64,000 bases of DNA. Source: Moesziomyces globuligerus (Eukaryota > Basidiomycota > Ustilaginomycetes > Ustilaginales > Ustilaginaceae). How positions within the stretch are numbered: the first letter of the stretch is position 1; each line of letters begins with the position of its first letter. Below the pieces are notes generated by a model. It was not told where the DNA came from, did not search any database, and saw only the letters and a list, made by a program, of their open reading frames with translations. Location: assembly GCA_030849465.1 (NCBI GenBank), contig JARVLF010000016.1, positions 620,001 to 684,000 on the forward strand, read 5' to 3'. Made by a program: the position numbers and the translations under genes. Of this stretch, positions 39,090 to 49,533 are shown one piece after another.

Positions 39090-41801
39090 ATGCTTGCCCC
39101 TACCAATGGCAGCACTCTCCACCCCAGGGTCACCACCGCGCTCAGTCAGCTGCAACAAGGCGATGCCGGACATGACCACATCATCCTGACAACCTCGGAA
39201 GGAAGCACCAGCCGCAATGCGCCTTTCATCCTCGCAGAAGTTGGAACCGGTGGCCTTGATGCTCTGCGCTCCAAGCTGCGCACGCCAGAAACTCGCTTCG
39301 CCCTGCTGCGCGTCCAAGCCAGGATCCTACTCGTCGTCTCGCTCGGCCAAGAACTTGGCGGGCTCCGCCGAGCCCAGGCTCTGGTGCAGGCACGCGCCCT
39401 TCAATCCACGCTCGGCGCCATCGTCTTTGCAGCGCTCACCATTGCCGACCATTCCCAGCTCACTTCTGCTATCGTGGGGTCCAAGCTGCAACTCGAAGGG
39501 TTCGCCCACATCGCCTCGCCTGACATCGCTCAAGACTTTCGATCTTCATGGTCTTCCGTGTCGGCGAACGGCTCGATCCCACGCTCCAAGCCAAGTGCCC
39601 CGTCATCGCCAGAAGAGGTCGGCTACGAGGCGCATTGGTCGCGACCGATCTCTGACTTTGGCACGTCCTATCGCCGCGAGAGGCTGAGTGCATTGGACCG
39701 TTCGCGCCCCCACCCCGTCCATTCGCTCCAGTATGCCCAGCCGTCCGAGCGGGCAAGCACGAGGTCGGGTCGGCAAGGCATCGTCATCGATCTGGAGTCC
39801 GTCATGGATCGGTCCGAACAAGACACGGACGTGGAAGGGCATGACCACCCCCCACCACTCCCACCCAAAGCGAATCCACCAACGCTGCCGAGTGCGAGCA
39901 ACGGTGCTGCCCTTCGTCCGCACACCGCCTCGGCAGCCACACCACCTTCTCTAATCGCTCCAGCCTTGCGAGCACCTTTCCAGCTACGCAAGCTCAGCGA
40001 CCCCGATCGGCTTAGTCCGCAACCCACCGACGAGCGCGAACGTGTGCGCATCGATGAGGCGATTCGCGACGAGGTAATGAAGAAGCTGCGCGCCGAGCAG
40101 CAGAATCTCCTTCACGCCAACAGCAGGTCACCTGGCAGTCGAACACCACGATTGGCGATCAGTCCTCCTCTGGCTCCACCGCCTCCTTTCGCCCCACCTC
40201 CGGCCCCTCCATCACCACTTGTCGCGGCATCATCCACGCCACGTCATTCGAGCAGGACGCTGGGTCCCGCGTCGACGCCAAAGCGCAGCGACCAGGGCAA
40301 AACAGGCCGCAGTGTTCCGGGCGAATCACGTCGGACCAGTGCCAGCGGCTCAGCGTCGCTCGTATCGGACGAGGCAGAGGCAAGGGACGCAGGCCTGGAA
40401 GCCATGGCAAGATCGTTGAGCGACACGTCGAGGACGTCCGAAAGCCACGAGAGTCTGCGCAGCAGCATCCAGTCGCTCAATCTGTGGGAGTTTGCTGAGG
40501 CAGCCAGCCAGCGCTCCTCATTCCTGAGCCTGCCCAGCCGTGGTTCGGCACCGTTCAACGATGGTCCGGGGTTTCAGTCGCAACGACCAGGAACGGCGAC
40601 ATTCGCATCGGACGGGAAGCGGAGCAGACAGCCGTCGTATAGCGAGTCGGTGACATCGGTCGGGCTTGACGAGCGTCGATGCGCACCGTCGAGCTCGCGA
40701 GGCAGTGTCGCGGCATCCTCGATCTTCGACAAGGACCTCCCAGCTCCACCTGCGGCGGCGACGGAGACCGGCTCCGTGGGGAGCGGAGATTGGACCAGGG
40801 AGCTGGACTCGCCCGACTCGACGCATCTTCCAGCATTCCCGTGGATGGAATCGAAGGCGGCGTCTGGGTACGAGGAACAGGGACGTGCCAAGGATGCGAC
40901 CGAGGAAGAGTTGCAGGATCTGCGCGAACGACTGCAGCAGGCAGAGGCGCGGGCCAAGGCGGCCGAGGAGGCGGCCGAGGTGGCGGTGCGATCAGCTCAG
41001 GACGAGACAAGGCGACTAGCAGAGGAGCTTGCGCACGTGGAACGCGGAACGAGGGACAGAATGGAGGCCGAGGCGATTCGACGAGCCAAGTGGGCCAAGG
41101 AGCAGGTGGCAAGAGATCAGCTGGATGCGTTCGAGCGGAGTAAGCTCGAGGCGGACGAGAAGCGGCGACGACGTGCGATCGAAGAGCAGCGGCAAAGCGA
41201 ATGTGAGCGCGCCAACCGGATCCGAGAGGAGCGTCAGTGGCGGGAGCACGAGGCGGAGCGGATCAAGCAGGAGTACGAGCTCAAGCTCCACTACCTGGCT
41301 GAGCGTGAAGCCAAGATCAAGGCTGAGGCGCAAGCACGAGCGGACAAGGAGCGGGGGCGCAGGGAGGAGGAGGAGCGCAGAGCTCGGGCCCGGCAGGTGC
41401 GACTGGGCGAGTTGAAGTGGGCGCTGCTGGCCGCCGATGGAGAAGAGGACGAGGGAGGATCACGTGCGCTGCTGTCCGGATGGCTCAACGTGCAGGCGGA
41501 AGGTTCGCTGCAGTGGAAGCGGCGTTGGGGCGAGGTCAAGCAACGCCGCTTGGTGCTGTCCAAGTCGGCGACGGACACGACAGCGATCACGACGATCCCG
41601 CTCGAGCGCGCCCGTCTCGTATCAGATGCAGAAGACCACGAAGACTGCACGATGCCTTACACCTTGCGGCTGGAGATGCCGATCGAGGACGGCGATGCTG
41701 CCGATGCCGCGGGTGGAACTCGTGTACACTGGGTGGCGACGGAGTCGCGGGCGGCGAAGGAGGATATCGAGCTCATCATGGAGACTATCGCCAGCATGTA
41801 G
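39090..41801 (+). CDS. ADF-H / coiled-coil / PH-domain protein (cortical actin adaptor candidate)
   Basis: A 903-aa protein with an unusual architecture. Residues about 8-140 resemble a coactosin/Abp1-type ADF-homology domain: TRFALLRVQARILLVVSLGQ, then GLRRAQALVQARALQSTLG and IVFAALTIADHSQL, matching the 'alh-trw-g ... k-ra ... al' pattern of F-actin-binding ADF-H domains. A long disordered middle carries Pro-rich SH3-ligand-like motifs (HPPPLPPKANPP; APPPPFAPPPAPPSP). Residues about 605-785 form a long charged coiled coil. The C-terminal 110 residues form a PH domain (LLSGWLNVQAEGSLQWKRRW ... final helix EDIELIMETIASM). Together these suggest a link between actin and membrane phosphoinositides. 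The ADF-H call is moderate; the PH domain is clear. Confidence 0.75.
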   Translation: MLAPTNGSTLHPRVTTALSQLQQGDAGHDHIILTTSEGSTSRNAPFILAEVGTGGLDALRSKLRTPETRFALLRVQARILLVVSLGQELGGLRRAQALVQARALQSTLGAIVFAALTIADHSQLTSAIVGSKLQLEGFAHIASPDIAQDFRSSWSSVSANGSIPRSKPSAPSSPEEVGYEAHWSRPISDFGTSYRRERLSALDRSRPHPVHSLQYAQPSERASTRSGRQGIVIDLESVMDRSEQDTDVEGHDHPPPLPPKANPPTLPSASNGAALRPHTASAATPPSLIAPALRAPFQLRKLSDPDRLSPQPTDERERVRIDEAIRDEVMKKLRAEQQNLLHANSRSPGSRTPRLAISPPLAPPPPFAPPPAPPSPLVAASSTPRHSSRTLGPASTPKRSDQGKTGRSVPGESRRTSASGSASLVSDEAEARDAGLEAMARSLSDTSRTSESHESLRSSIQSLNLWEFAEAASQRSSFLSLPSRGSAPFNDGPGFQSQRPGTATFASDGKRSRQPSYSESVTSVGLDERRCAPSSSRGSVAASSIFDKDLPAPPAAATETGSVGSGDWTRELDSPDSTHLPAFPWMESKAASGYEEQGRAKDATEEELQDLRERLQQAEARAKAAEEAAEVAVRSAQDETRRLAEELAHVERGTRDRMEAEAIRRAKWAKEQVARDQLDAFERSKLEADEKRRRRAIEEQRQSECERANRIREERQWREHEAERIKQEYELKLHYLAEREAKIKAEAQARADKERGRREEEERRARARQVRLGELKWALLAADGEEDEGGSRALLSGWLNVQAEGSLQWKRRWGEVKQRRLVLSKSATDTTAITTIPLERARLVSDAEDHEDCTMPYTLRLEMPIEDGDAADAAGGTRVHWVATESRAAKEDIELIMETIASM

Positions 41802-43434
41802 TCAATATCATTGCGCTGTACCTTTTACGGAGGTCGGGTCCTCGATGAGAGTGGAGTGAGGGGCGAAAGGCCGTCATAAGGATGTCAGGAGGAGGTGGGA
41901 TGGGGAGCAGGAGCGGCGAGGGCGAGTCACGTGATGACTCGCGACGCGAGCGCGTCAGTGGACGCGTCGCATAAAGTGACAGAGGGAGCGCGCGCGCCCG
42001 GCGGAAATTCAAACAAGCGAAGCGCAGCTGAACGCGCTCCTTGCATCGGCCTTGGAGGCGGCGTCGAGGCCGAACGAGCGAGCAAGCATGACCGACATTC
42101 CTGAGACCTGAGGCACGCACGCCGCCACGATGGCGGTGGTGTGAGGTCGAGGTTCTCGTCGCCATGGTTCGCCGAGGCATGAAAGGGGCTGACTGGCCGG
42201 CTGCCTGTCAGAACTGCTCTTTTGGAATTTGGTCCAAGATGGGGAAATGCCGTTGGCAGAGAGGAAGGCTCGGAGATGCCGCGCGTCGCAGTTTGAGCGC
42301 TCGCGGCGCTGATGCAGGCGCGCCGCCCGTCGAGTCCGCCTCGCATCGCATCAACGCCGAGCCGCTCTCTTTCTCTCTGGGCGGGTGCAGTGGAGCCGCA
42401 CGCCGTTCTGGCTCGGGAAAGCGGCTGCAGATCGTCGCAATGTCGCACTCAGCGCTCGGTCATGCCAACTCCTACGTCGTCCTGCGCCTCTCTCTCCTCT
42501 CTTGCCTTGGCCTGCCGATCTGGAAGCAATGCAGTCCGCTAGCCTGCCGCCCCCTAATCGTAACTGCAACGAATTTTGGCCCCGCCAGCGCGGCTTCCAC
42601 TCATGCCAAGTTAGCTGCTCCACCTTGCCATTGAGATCGGCGGTGTCACGTAGCGGTAAAGAAGGATGAGAGAGCGCTTCGTCGGGGCTTGGGGCGGACT
42701 CCTGTGCAGTCCTCGGTGGGAATGCGGTGCAGTTGCCGTCGAGCCTCATCACGTCGCTCAATTTGCATCACGGAGTCGCGCTCGAAAAAAATGCAGCGGG
42801 CCCTCTCAGCCTCCGCGCTCTGCTGCCACCGCTGAGCATTTCTGGCAGGTGCGCAGTCACGCGTCCGTTTGGCGTCCACTTGGCGTCTGGACTCGGGGCC
42901 CGTTGAAACCAAGTCGCTGGCCTGCTGCACGCCAGATCGCGCTGCCGTGCCCGGTTCTGCTCCCGGTCGCATGCAAGTCCAGCTTGAATTTCACGGTGGG
43001 CTCGCTGGACGCGGTGGCCACGCTCTCTGCACCCACCACCGCTTTGCATCCTTCACGTTCGCGCTCGCTATCGCGCTCCCACTCCTCCTCCCCTCATCCC
43101 GTTCCATCCCATCCATCATCACCACACCTTCCCCAATCGTACCTGCCATCGCGATCCGCTCCCATAGCCACATACTTTCAGGATCGCCGCCAGCCCCAGC
43201 TTCATCGCGTTCACGCCGCCCATTCTCGGACGCGTCGCATCCACGCTTCTTTCCATCGCGACCTGCTCCAGCTCTAGCTTCCTCATTCCACGCGGCCGGT
43301 AGAGCTACCTTGGAAGCGTCCACCAACAGCATACATCCACGCGTCCTGCCAACCTCCTTGCAAAGTGTCGACTCCGCCTCTCAACAGCACGACCGGGCCA
43401 ATCAGGTCCCCGTCGCGCTTGGCCTTGTACCACC
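41802..43434. other. 1.6-kb upstream region of the forkhead gene
   Basis: No gene is supported. The 400 bp before the forkhead ATG are strongly C/T-rich (TCCCTTCATCCCG-like blocks), consistent with promoter and leader. Several overlapping frames on both strands are composition artefacts. Confidence 0.45.
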
Positions 43435-46400
43435 ATGACGACGCCCTCCAACCCGCGTTCGTTTAGCTCTTCGAGCTCCAACTACCCTCCCGCTTCCTCC
43501 TCCTCGGACTACTCGCCCACCTCCACCAGCACTCCCTTTGCCACCCCCGCAACACGCGCAACCAGCATCGCCCCCAGCACCTTTTCGCGTTCCGGCCCAG
43601 GCAATCGACGCGCCAAGTTCTCCATGCTCTCCAGCAGTGCCGCCGACAAGTCGCTCGTACAAGCCATCCATGCAAGTCCAACTCCTTCAGGCTCCCGCTC
43701 TGCCACGCCCGCCAGCATGGACGACGCTACCAACGCCTCCTCCGCCAGCGCCCTCGAGTCGGCAGACGCGTCTTCTTGCCTCGCTTCCTCATCCACTTCC
43801 GCCACGGCACTGAGCACTCGCGCTTCTCACCGTCCCGCTGCACGCGCCAGACCATCAGCCCTGCTCGGCGCGTCGAAGGCAGCACCGAGTCCCCGCACTT
43901 CCTCCTGCATGCCGGTATCCGCATCATCCACCGTCGCTGCGAAGGCACCAGCACCGATCGCGACACCGTCCACATCGGCTTCGAAGCTTGCGTCCACGCC
44001 CGCAACCACAAGCGCAAGCGCTGCGCCGCCAGCTGGTGCCGAGGGCAGCTCGGCAATGTCCAAGGACGCCGAAGACTTCTTTGCTCGCGCTCAGGCCATG
44101 GGCCTTCGTCTCACCAGGGAGGACTACGAGCGCACCAAGGCCGGCGTCGCCGCTTTCCTCAAGGCAGAGCGTCGCCCGGTCACGCCCTCGTCCACAACCC
44201 CAAATGCTGCTAGCACGTCGGGCCCCGCGACTACTTCCGAGTTGAAAGCACCGTCCTCCGCGCCGAGCACCTCTGCCGCTGGCAAATCTGCTGGTCCCGT
44301 CGAGGCGCCCGCTGACTCGAGCTCCACCGCAGAGACCAAGCCTGGCGCTCTTCCCTCCCGCCTCGCTGCGCCGTCGCCACTGGCTCGCACAGGCGCTCCT
44401 TCCTGGGCTCGCAACACAAGCAGCCCCGGCCTTTCCTTCTTCACCGCCGTCGTCCAGCCCGAAGACTCGCCCGTCTCGCCCAAGATCCATCCCAGTCTCG
44501 ACCAGATCGGCAGCGCAGAGGAGAGGCGCAGGCACAAGCTCAAAAAGCAAAAGCTCCGCTTGCGACGCGAGCGCGAGCGCGTCGCAGCCGCTGCCAGTGC
44601 TGCCGCTGGCTCTCAGAAGGGCCCGGGCAGCCTCTTGGGCACGCCGGTCTCCAACGCGGCTCAGTCCTCGCCAGAGGCTGGCTACACCCCCTCCTTCCGC
44701 ACCCCAATCACCAAGACGCACGTCAAGAGGGGAAGCTGCAGCAGCATCAAGTCGGCCACGCGCGTCGGCCTCGGTCTCGACCTCATCGGCAGCGACTCCG
44801 CCTCCGGCTCCGACCCCACCACGCCGCCCGACGCTCTGCAAAGCGCCTTCTCCAGCCGCAGATCGCGCGGCCGAACGGTTTCCTTCGAGTCTTCGCCCGT
44901 CATCCGTGTCAGTGAGGAGGCGAGGGACTGCACATCCCTCGAGGAGCTCAGCCGTCGCGCGTGGGTCAGTCCCAGAGGAACGCTCCGTCTGCTCAAGTCT
45001 CCCGTCGACCACGGCGCCGTCTTCTGCAGCCCCATACCTGATGCGGATGACTCGGGCGTCTACTTCTACGGTCCCGAGACGACTGGATCAGCCACCGATG
45101 CCAGCGGAGGCCTCGCTGCTGACGGGTGGGGCGCAGCTCATCGCAGGACCTTGTCAGGAAGCTCGGCAGGAACCACAGCACCAAGCGCTCTCGACGGCCT
45201 CGATGCCAAGATGAGCGGCCTCAGCTTCCTCGACAAGGTCATGGCGCAGCAAACCAGTCCGAGACGCCTGTACAAAGAGCAGAAGCGGAGGCAAAGGGAG
45301 GCAGCCGAGCGCAGGGTGGTCGAAGAACAGGAGAAGGCCGACATTGCCGCCCAGCAACTCGCCGAGGCCGTTGCACGCGTCGAATACGAGGAGAAGGAGG
45401 CGGCAAAGGCCGCTGCAGCGGCCGACGCCATCAAGGCAGCCAATCCAGACTACGCTTCGCTTGTCATCAGCACACCCAGCGCTTCAAAGATCGCACGCAA
45501 GTCTCCAGACTCGGTGATCCGCGCCACGCCCATCGAGTCCTCCTCTTCGCGTGCGTTGAGATGGACTACCATCGGCTCGAGCCCGGCCAACCTGCACATG
45601 CGCATGACGACGCGTGAACACTACGACTTTACCATGCATGGCATCTCGCCGAGCCAACCCGGCCTCGACTCGCTCGAGACGCTCTGCCACATCCACTCGA
45701 CGCCCGGTCCCATCACCTTTTCCGCCTGGGATGCCGAGCCGCTCTCTAGCCTGCGTAAAGGCACGGATGCCGGCCGCTCCAGCATGCGTGCCGCCTCGAC
45801 TGCAACGCCAGCTGCGCATTTCCTGCTCGCTGCCGACGATGCTCGCCCCGAGCTCATCGGCGTCAGCCCAGGCGTCGCTGGCTTCTTCCATGCCAGACAG
45901 CCCAGCGCCCAGGGATCCGCGAACTCTTCGCTCATGCGCTCGTCTTCGCAAGGCATGGCCGTCATGTCGCCGCTCTCGGGCCGTCTGGTCTCGAACGTCG
46001 CCAGCCGCATCAGCGACCTCGACTTTGATGCCGACGACGATCTCAGCGTGCACCCCGAGGATGACTCCGGGCTTGGCAGGCCCTTGGGCTTCAACGCCAA
46101 GCGCGGCCTCTTGTTCACCGCACCCGGGGGCAGCACGGCCGATGCTCCTGCATCATCGCTAGCAGAAGCGGCTCGCATCGAGGACACGCCCGGCAAGATC
46201 TTTACGCTGGCTTCGGCATCGCCCCTCCGCCTCGATCGCTCCCTCAGGGCCGGCATTTCGGGCGACGAGATGATCGGAGGCAAGCTGCCTTTCGCCAGCC
46301 CCCGCAGTGCGCTCGTGCGCGCCCAGTCTGGCAGCGCCATCGCCTCCAGCAGAGACCGCCAGCCCTCAGGCAATATCCGCGACTTCTTGGGGTCCAGCTC

Positions 46401-48891
46401 CACTGTCAGCAAGCACAAGCGCGCTGGATCGCGCAAGATCGACACCATCAGCCCGGCAGACGTCTTTGGGTCGAGCCTGGCTCGCACGTTCTCAGCGCCA
46501 GCCGTGGAGACACAGCACCCGCTGCCGGAACCCAGCAAGGGTGACCGCAACGCGCTGCACGCGGCTGGCGTCTTGGCTCAGGACGCCGGCGACGTGAACG
46601 CTTCGCTGCAGCGCAACAAGAAGGGCAAAAAGACTGCAGAGCTCCGACGGGCTCTCAGCCATTCTCCGCCCTCGCCCAGTAAGCAGCTTCCTGCCCAGGG
46701 ACTGGCATCGACCGTGATGCAGCCTGCATCCGAGACGAATGTGGTCCTTCGTGCTGGAAGTGCGGACAGTGCCGATCTCTCCACTTCCGCATTCGCCACC
46801 CAGCTCACCGCAACCGACGGCAAGGATAGCGACGGCCTGGCTCGTGCTCCGCTCAGCTCGCAGACCGGCTCAACGAAGAAAGCCAAGAAGGGCAAGGCGA
46901 CGTCGGGATCGGCGACCGACCCAGCCGCGTTCAAGGTGGTCGACCTGCCCCGTCAAGACTTCGAGCGCATGACCAAGATTTCGCCAGCGGTGCAAGACGG
47001 CGAGGAGATCGGCTGGAATCAGCCGGACGGCAGCCGCCTGGTCAAGCTCGTCTCGGAGGAGCTCAAAGCGGCTCTCGAAGCCGGCACGCTGCTCGAGGAG
47101 CCGCCGGCGCGCTACTACCTCCTGCCGCCAGGATACGGCCAGTCGAAGGCCAAGCCGAGCTCGGTGTCGTATGCCGGCCTCATCGGCCAGGCCATCAAGT
47201 CGTCTTCGGACATGCGCCTCTCCCTGTCCGAGGTGTACGATTGGATCAGCTCCACCTATCCCTTCTTCGAGAAGGGCGACCGTGGCTGGCAGAACTCGAT
47301 CCGCCACAACCTCAGTCTGAACAAGAGCTTCATCAAGATCGAGCGCGAGGCCAACATGCCAGGCAAGGGCGGATGGTGGGGCATCAAGACCGGCCACGAA
47401 GACCGATTCCAGAACGGCCTGTACAATGCCGTCCCGCAGAAGTTCGAAGCGGCCAAGGCGCGACAGCTCTTGCAACAGCAGCAGCAGCAGGGCCAGACGC
47501 AACAGGGCTTGGACTCGCCCGACGCCGTCGAGAGGAGTCTCACCGTCGGTGATGATGCGACCGAAGGCAGCGCCAAGAAGCGCAGCAAAGCCAAGCGCAA
47601 AAAGACGCAGGCGGGCCAGGGAGCCGAAAGTGACGACGAGTCGCAGCGGGACGAGAACGCACCGGCGCGATCGTCCAAGAAGGCCAAGAACGACGCTCTT
47701 CCGACGTTTGCGGACCGCCTACCGCTGCTCGAGACGCAGCCTCAGAACGGCAGCCACCTGGGCGATGGATCCATGGCCATCCACGGCATCGAGACGATCA
47801 CGCCCGTGCGTCCACACGGAGGATCGTCGATGTACAGCAGTAGCATTGCTGGCAGCAGCTACAGCAAGACACTGCCCGGCTTGATCGACAGTGCGAGCAG
47901 CCCGCCGAGCAGCCCGTTCACGCTGATGCCTCCGCCTTCGATGCAAGCGACGGCGAACCACAGCGCGCGCAAGCGCAAGATGGCCGGACACACCAACGGA
48001 CAGCTCGGCTACGGCACCGGCTTCTCGCCGTCACTGTACGGCGGGCAGGGCTCGCCGCTGAACGGAGCTCGAGGCGGCGCGTACCGCAACGCGATGCGTG
48101 GAGGCTCGGCGCTGGGCGGTGCATTTGCGTTCTCGAACGGCATGGACAGCGATGCGTCGCGCGGATCTCCGTTGCGCCGACAGACCAAGGGCTCGACGGG
48201 CGAGAATGGCGGCGGCGCTCCCAACACGGTGACGTCGCCGAAGCGGCTGTGGTCGATCAGCTCGCCCATGTCGTCGATGCGCGCATCGATGGGCGCGATG
48301 GGCACGCAGAAGGGCGCCATGGACGAGGGCATGCGCTCGCCCACGTCGGCGGCCCGCGTGGCGGCGGCGCTGGCGCACAGTCCGATCCGCAGCTCGCCGC
48401 TGCGCAGTGGTGCTGCGGGATTGATCTCGCCCAACTCGAGCGCAAGGCTGCAGATGCAGCTCGCCATGGGTGCCGGCGGCGGCACCATGGGCTTCGGCGG
48501 CGCGAGCTTCGGTGCGGGGCTGGGCATGGGCTCGGCGCGCGGCTCGACGGGCCTGTCGCCAGGACGACGAGGCGTCTCGGCGCACGCGCAGATGCTGGGG
48601 ATGAGCATGGGTGCCGGCGCACAGAACATGCAGCAGCAGGCATGGTACCTGGATGATCCGTTTGATCTGCAGCCAGGCGTGCAGCAGCACCAGCAGCCAC
48701 ATGGACAGATGGCCCAGCACCACGGCCTGCATGCGCAGCAGGGCCACGTCGCGATCGATCTCGGCGGCGCAACGGGATACGGTGTGCCCGCGAGCCCGCT
48801 GCGCATGGTATGGAACAGCATCCAGGCGGCCGGTGGCATCCAGGCGTTCACCTCTTCCGCATCGGATGGTTTCTCGCAGTCGCGTCAGTGA
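43435..48891 (+). CDS. Large forkhead transcription factor, 1818 aa
   Basis: A DNA-binding regulator with one forkhead (winged-helix) domain at about residues 1240-1330: SYAGLIGQAIKSSSDMRLSL, then VYDWISSTYPFF, WQNSIRHNLSLNKSFIKIER and KGGWWGIK. The recognition helix NSIRHNLSLN is intact. Upstream lie Ser/Ala/Pro-rich disordered sequence, a short Arg-rich basic segment near residue 370, and a coiled coil near 600-665 (KEQKRRQREAAERRVVEEQE). Downstream are a nuclear-localisation-like cluster (KKRSKAKRKKTQ) and a Gly/Met/Gln-rich tail. No FHA domain is visible, so it is not a simple Fkh1/2 or Fhl1 counterpart; it may be an Hcm1-like or lineage-specific factor. The single exon is very long but consistently coding. 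The start is the ATG in CACCATGACG. Confidence 0.92.
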   Translation: MTTPSNPRSFSSSSSNYPPASSSSDYSPTSTSTPFATPATRATSIAPSTFSRSGPGNRRAKFSMLSSSAADKSLVQAIHASPTPSGSRSATPASMDDATNASSASALESADASSCLASSSTSATALSTRASHRPAARARPSALLGASKAAPSPRTSSCMPVSASSTVAAKAPAPIATPSTSASKLASTPATTSASAAPPAGAEGSSAMSKDAEDFFARAQAMGLRLTREDYERTKAGVAAFLKAERRPVTPSSTTPNAASTSGPATTSELKAPSSAPSTSAAGKSAGPVEAPADSSSTAETKPGALPSRLAAPSPLARTGAPSWARNTSSPGLSFFTAVVQPEDSPVSPKIHPSLDQIGSAEERRRHKLKKQKLRLRRERERVAAAASAAAGSQKGPGSLLGTPVSNAAQSSPEAGYTPSFRTPITKTHVKRGSCSSIKSATRVGLGLDLIGSDSASGSDPTTPPDALQSAFSSRRSRGRTVSFESSPVIRVSEEARDCTSLEELSRRAWVSPRGTLRLLKSPVDHGAVFCSPIPDADDSGVYFYGPETTGSATDASGGLAADGWGAAHRRTLSGSSAGTTAPSALDGLDAKMSGLSFLDKVMAQQTSPRRLYKEQKRRQREAAERRVVEEQEKADIAAQQLAEAVARVEYEEKEAAKAAAAADAIKAANPDYASLVISTPSASKIARKSPDSVIRATPIESSSSRALRWTTIGSSPANLHMRMTTREHYDFTMHGISPSQPGLDSLETLCHIHSTPGPITFSAWDAEPLSSLRKGTDAGRSSMRAASTATPAAHFLLAADDARPELIGVSPGVAGFFHARQPSAQGSANSSLMRSSSQGMAVMSPLSGRLVSNVASRISDLDFDADDDLSVHPEDDSGLGRPLGFNAKRGLLFTAPGGSTADAPASSLAEAARIEDTPGKIFTLASASPLRLDRSLRAGISGDEMIGGKLPFASPRSALVRAQSGSAIASSRDRQPSGNIRDFLGSSSTVSKHKRAGSRKIDTISPADVFGSSLARTFSAPAVETQHPLPEPSKGDRNALHAAGVLAQDAGDVNASLQRNKKGKKTAELRRALSHSPPSPSKQLPAQGLASTVMQPASETNVVLRAGSADSADLSTSAFATQLTATDGKDSDGLARAPLSSQTGSTKKAKKGKATSGSATDPAAFKVVDLPRQDFERMTKISPAVQDGEEIGWNQPDGSRLVKLVSEELKAALEAGTLLEEPPARYYLLPPGYGQSKAKPSSVSYAGLIGQAIKSSSDMRLSLSEVYDWISSTYPFFEKGDRGWQNSIRHNLSLNKSFIKIEREANMPGKGGWWGIKTGHEDRFQNGLYNAVPQKFEAAKARQLLQQQQQQGQTQQGLDSPDAVERSLTVGDDATEGSAKKRSKAKRKKTQAGQGAESDDESQRDENAPARSSKKAKNDALPTFADRLPLLETQPQNGSHLGDGSMAIHGIETITPVRPHGGSSMYSSSIAGSSYSKTLPGLIDSASSPPSSPFTLMPPPSMQATANHSARKRKMAGHTNGQLGYGTGFSPSLYGGQGSPLNGARGGAYRNAMRGGSALGGAFAFSNGMDSDASRGSPLRRQTKGSTGENGGGAPNTVTSPKRLWSISSPMSSMRASMGAMGTQKGAMDEGMRSPTSAARVAAALAHSPIRSSPLRSGAAGLISPNSSARLQMQLAMGAGGGTMGFGGASFGAGLGMGSARGSTGLSPGRRGVSAHAQMLGMSMGAGAQNMQQQAWYLDDPFDLQPGVQQHQQPHGQMAQHHGLHAQQGHVAIDLGGATGYGVPASPLRMVWNSIQAAGGIQAFTSSASDGFSQSRQ

Positions 48892-49533
48892 GCGCCTGCG
48901 CGTCCGAACATCATCTATTCTTCCATCCTAGCATACCTGCCACCATAGCGAGGCGGATCCCCCACACACTGTATACTGTATTCTAGTTTTGTCTTTGTTC
49001 TTCACCTGCCAGAGTCCGTGCTCAGAGGAATCGTCTATCCTATCTCCCGATCGTTCGAGCGTCTACCGGGTTCTTGTGTGAGTGAGCGACCGGGGCCACA
49101 TGGCAGAACGAGGTCGGATGGCGGGGTCAGGTGAGCGCGGCAAGCGCGGCTAGGTTGGAGAAAACGTCGCGCCGCCTCGTCAAGCAAGCTGCACGGCTGC
49201 AGCCAAAGACCCTGGCCGCTCGCTGAATTCTCGGCCCATCTCTACAGCCCATGGGCCGGTCGAAATTGCAAGGCGAATTTGCCGCGGGCTGCGAGATTCC
49301 TCCAGACGTCCTTGAGCCCAGAGCGCGTCTAAAACCCGGACAGCGAGCGGAGCCCGGCGGATCGCAACAAAGCACACACTCACGGCTCATCCGACCTCCT
49401 CTCCCCGGGCCCTGGTCTATAGGCAGCAGCTGGACCCCAACGCAGGCTGATAAGACGATCCACCCAACCGTCACATTCCGCTTCTCTTCCTCCCCTCATC
49501 GAACGATTGAGTCACAACCGCCCCGCTATCAAC
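48892..49533. other. Intergenic region
   Basis: This 642-bp stretch lies between the forkhead stop and the aminotransferase ATG. It holds an A/T-rich patch after the stop (GTATACTGTATTCTAG, probably a 3' end signal region) and a C/T-rich leader before the ATG. No gene is supported. Confidence 0.45.
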
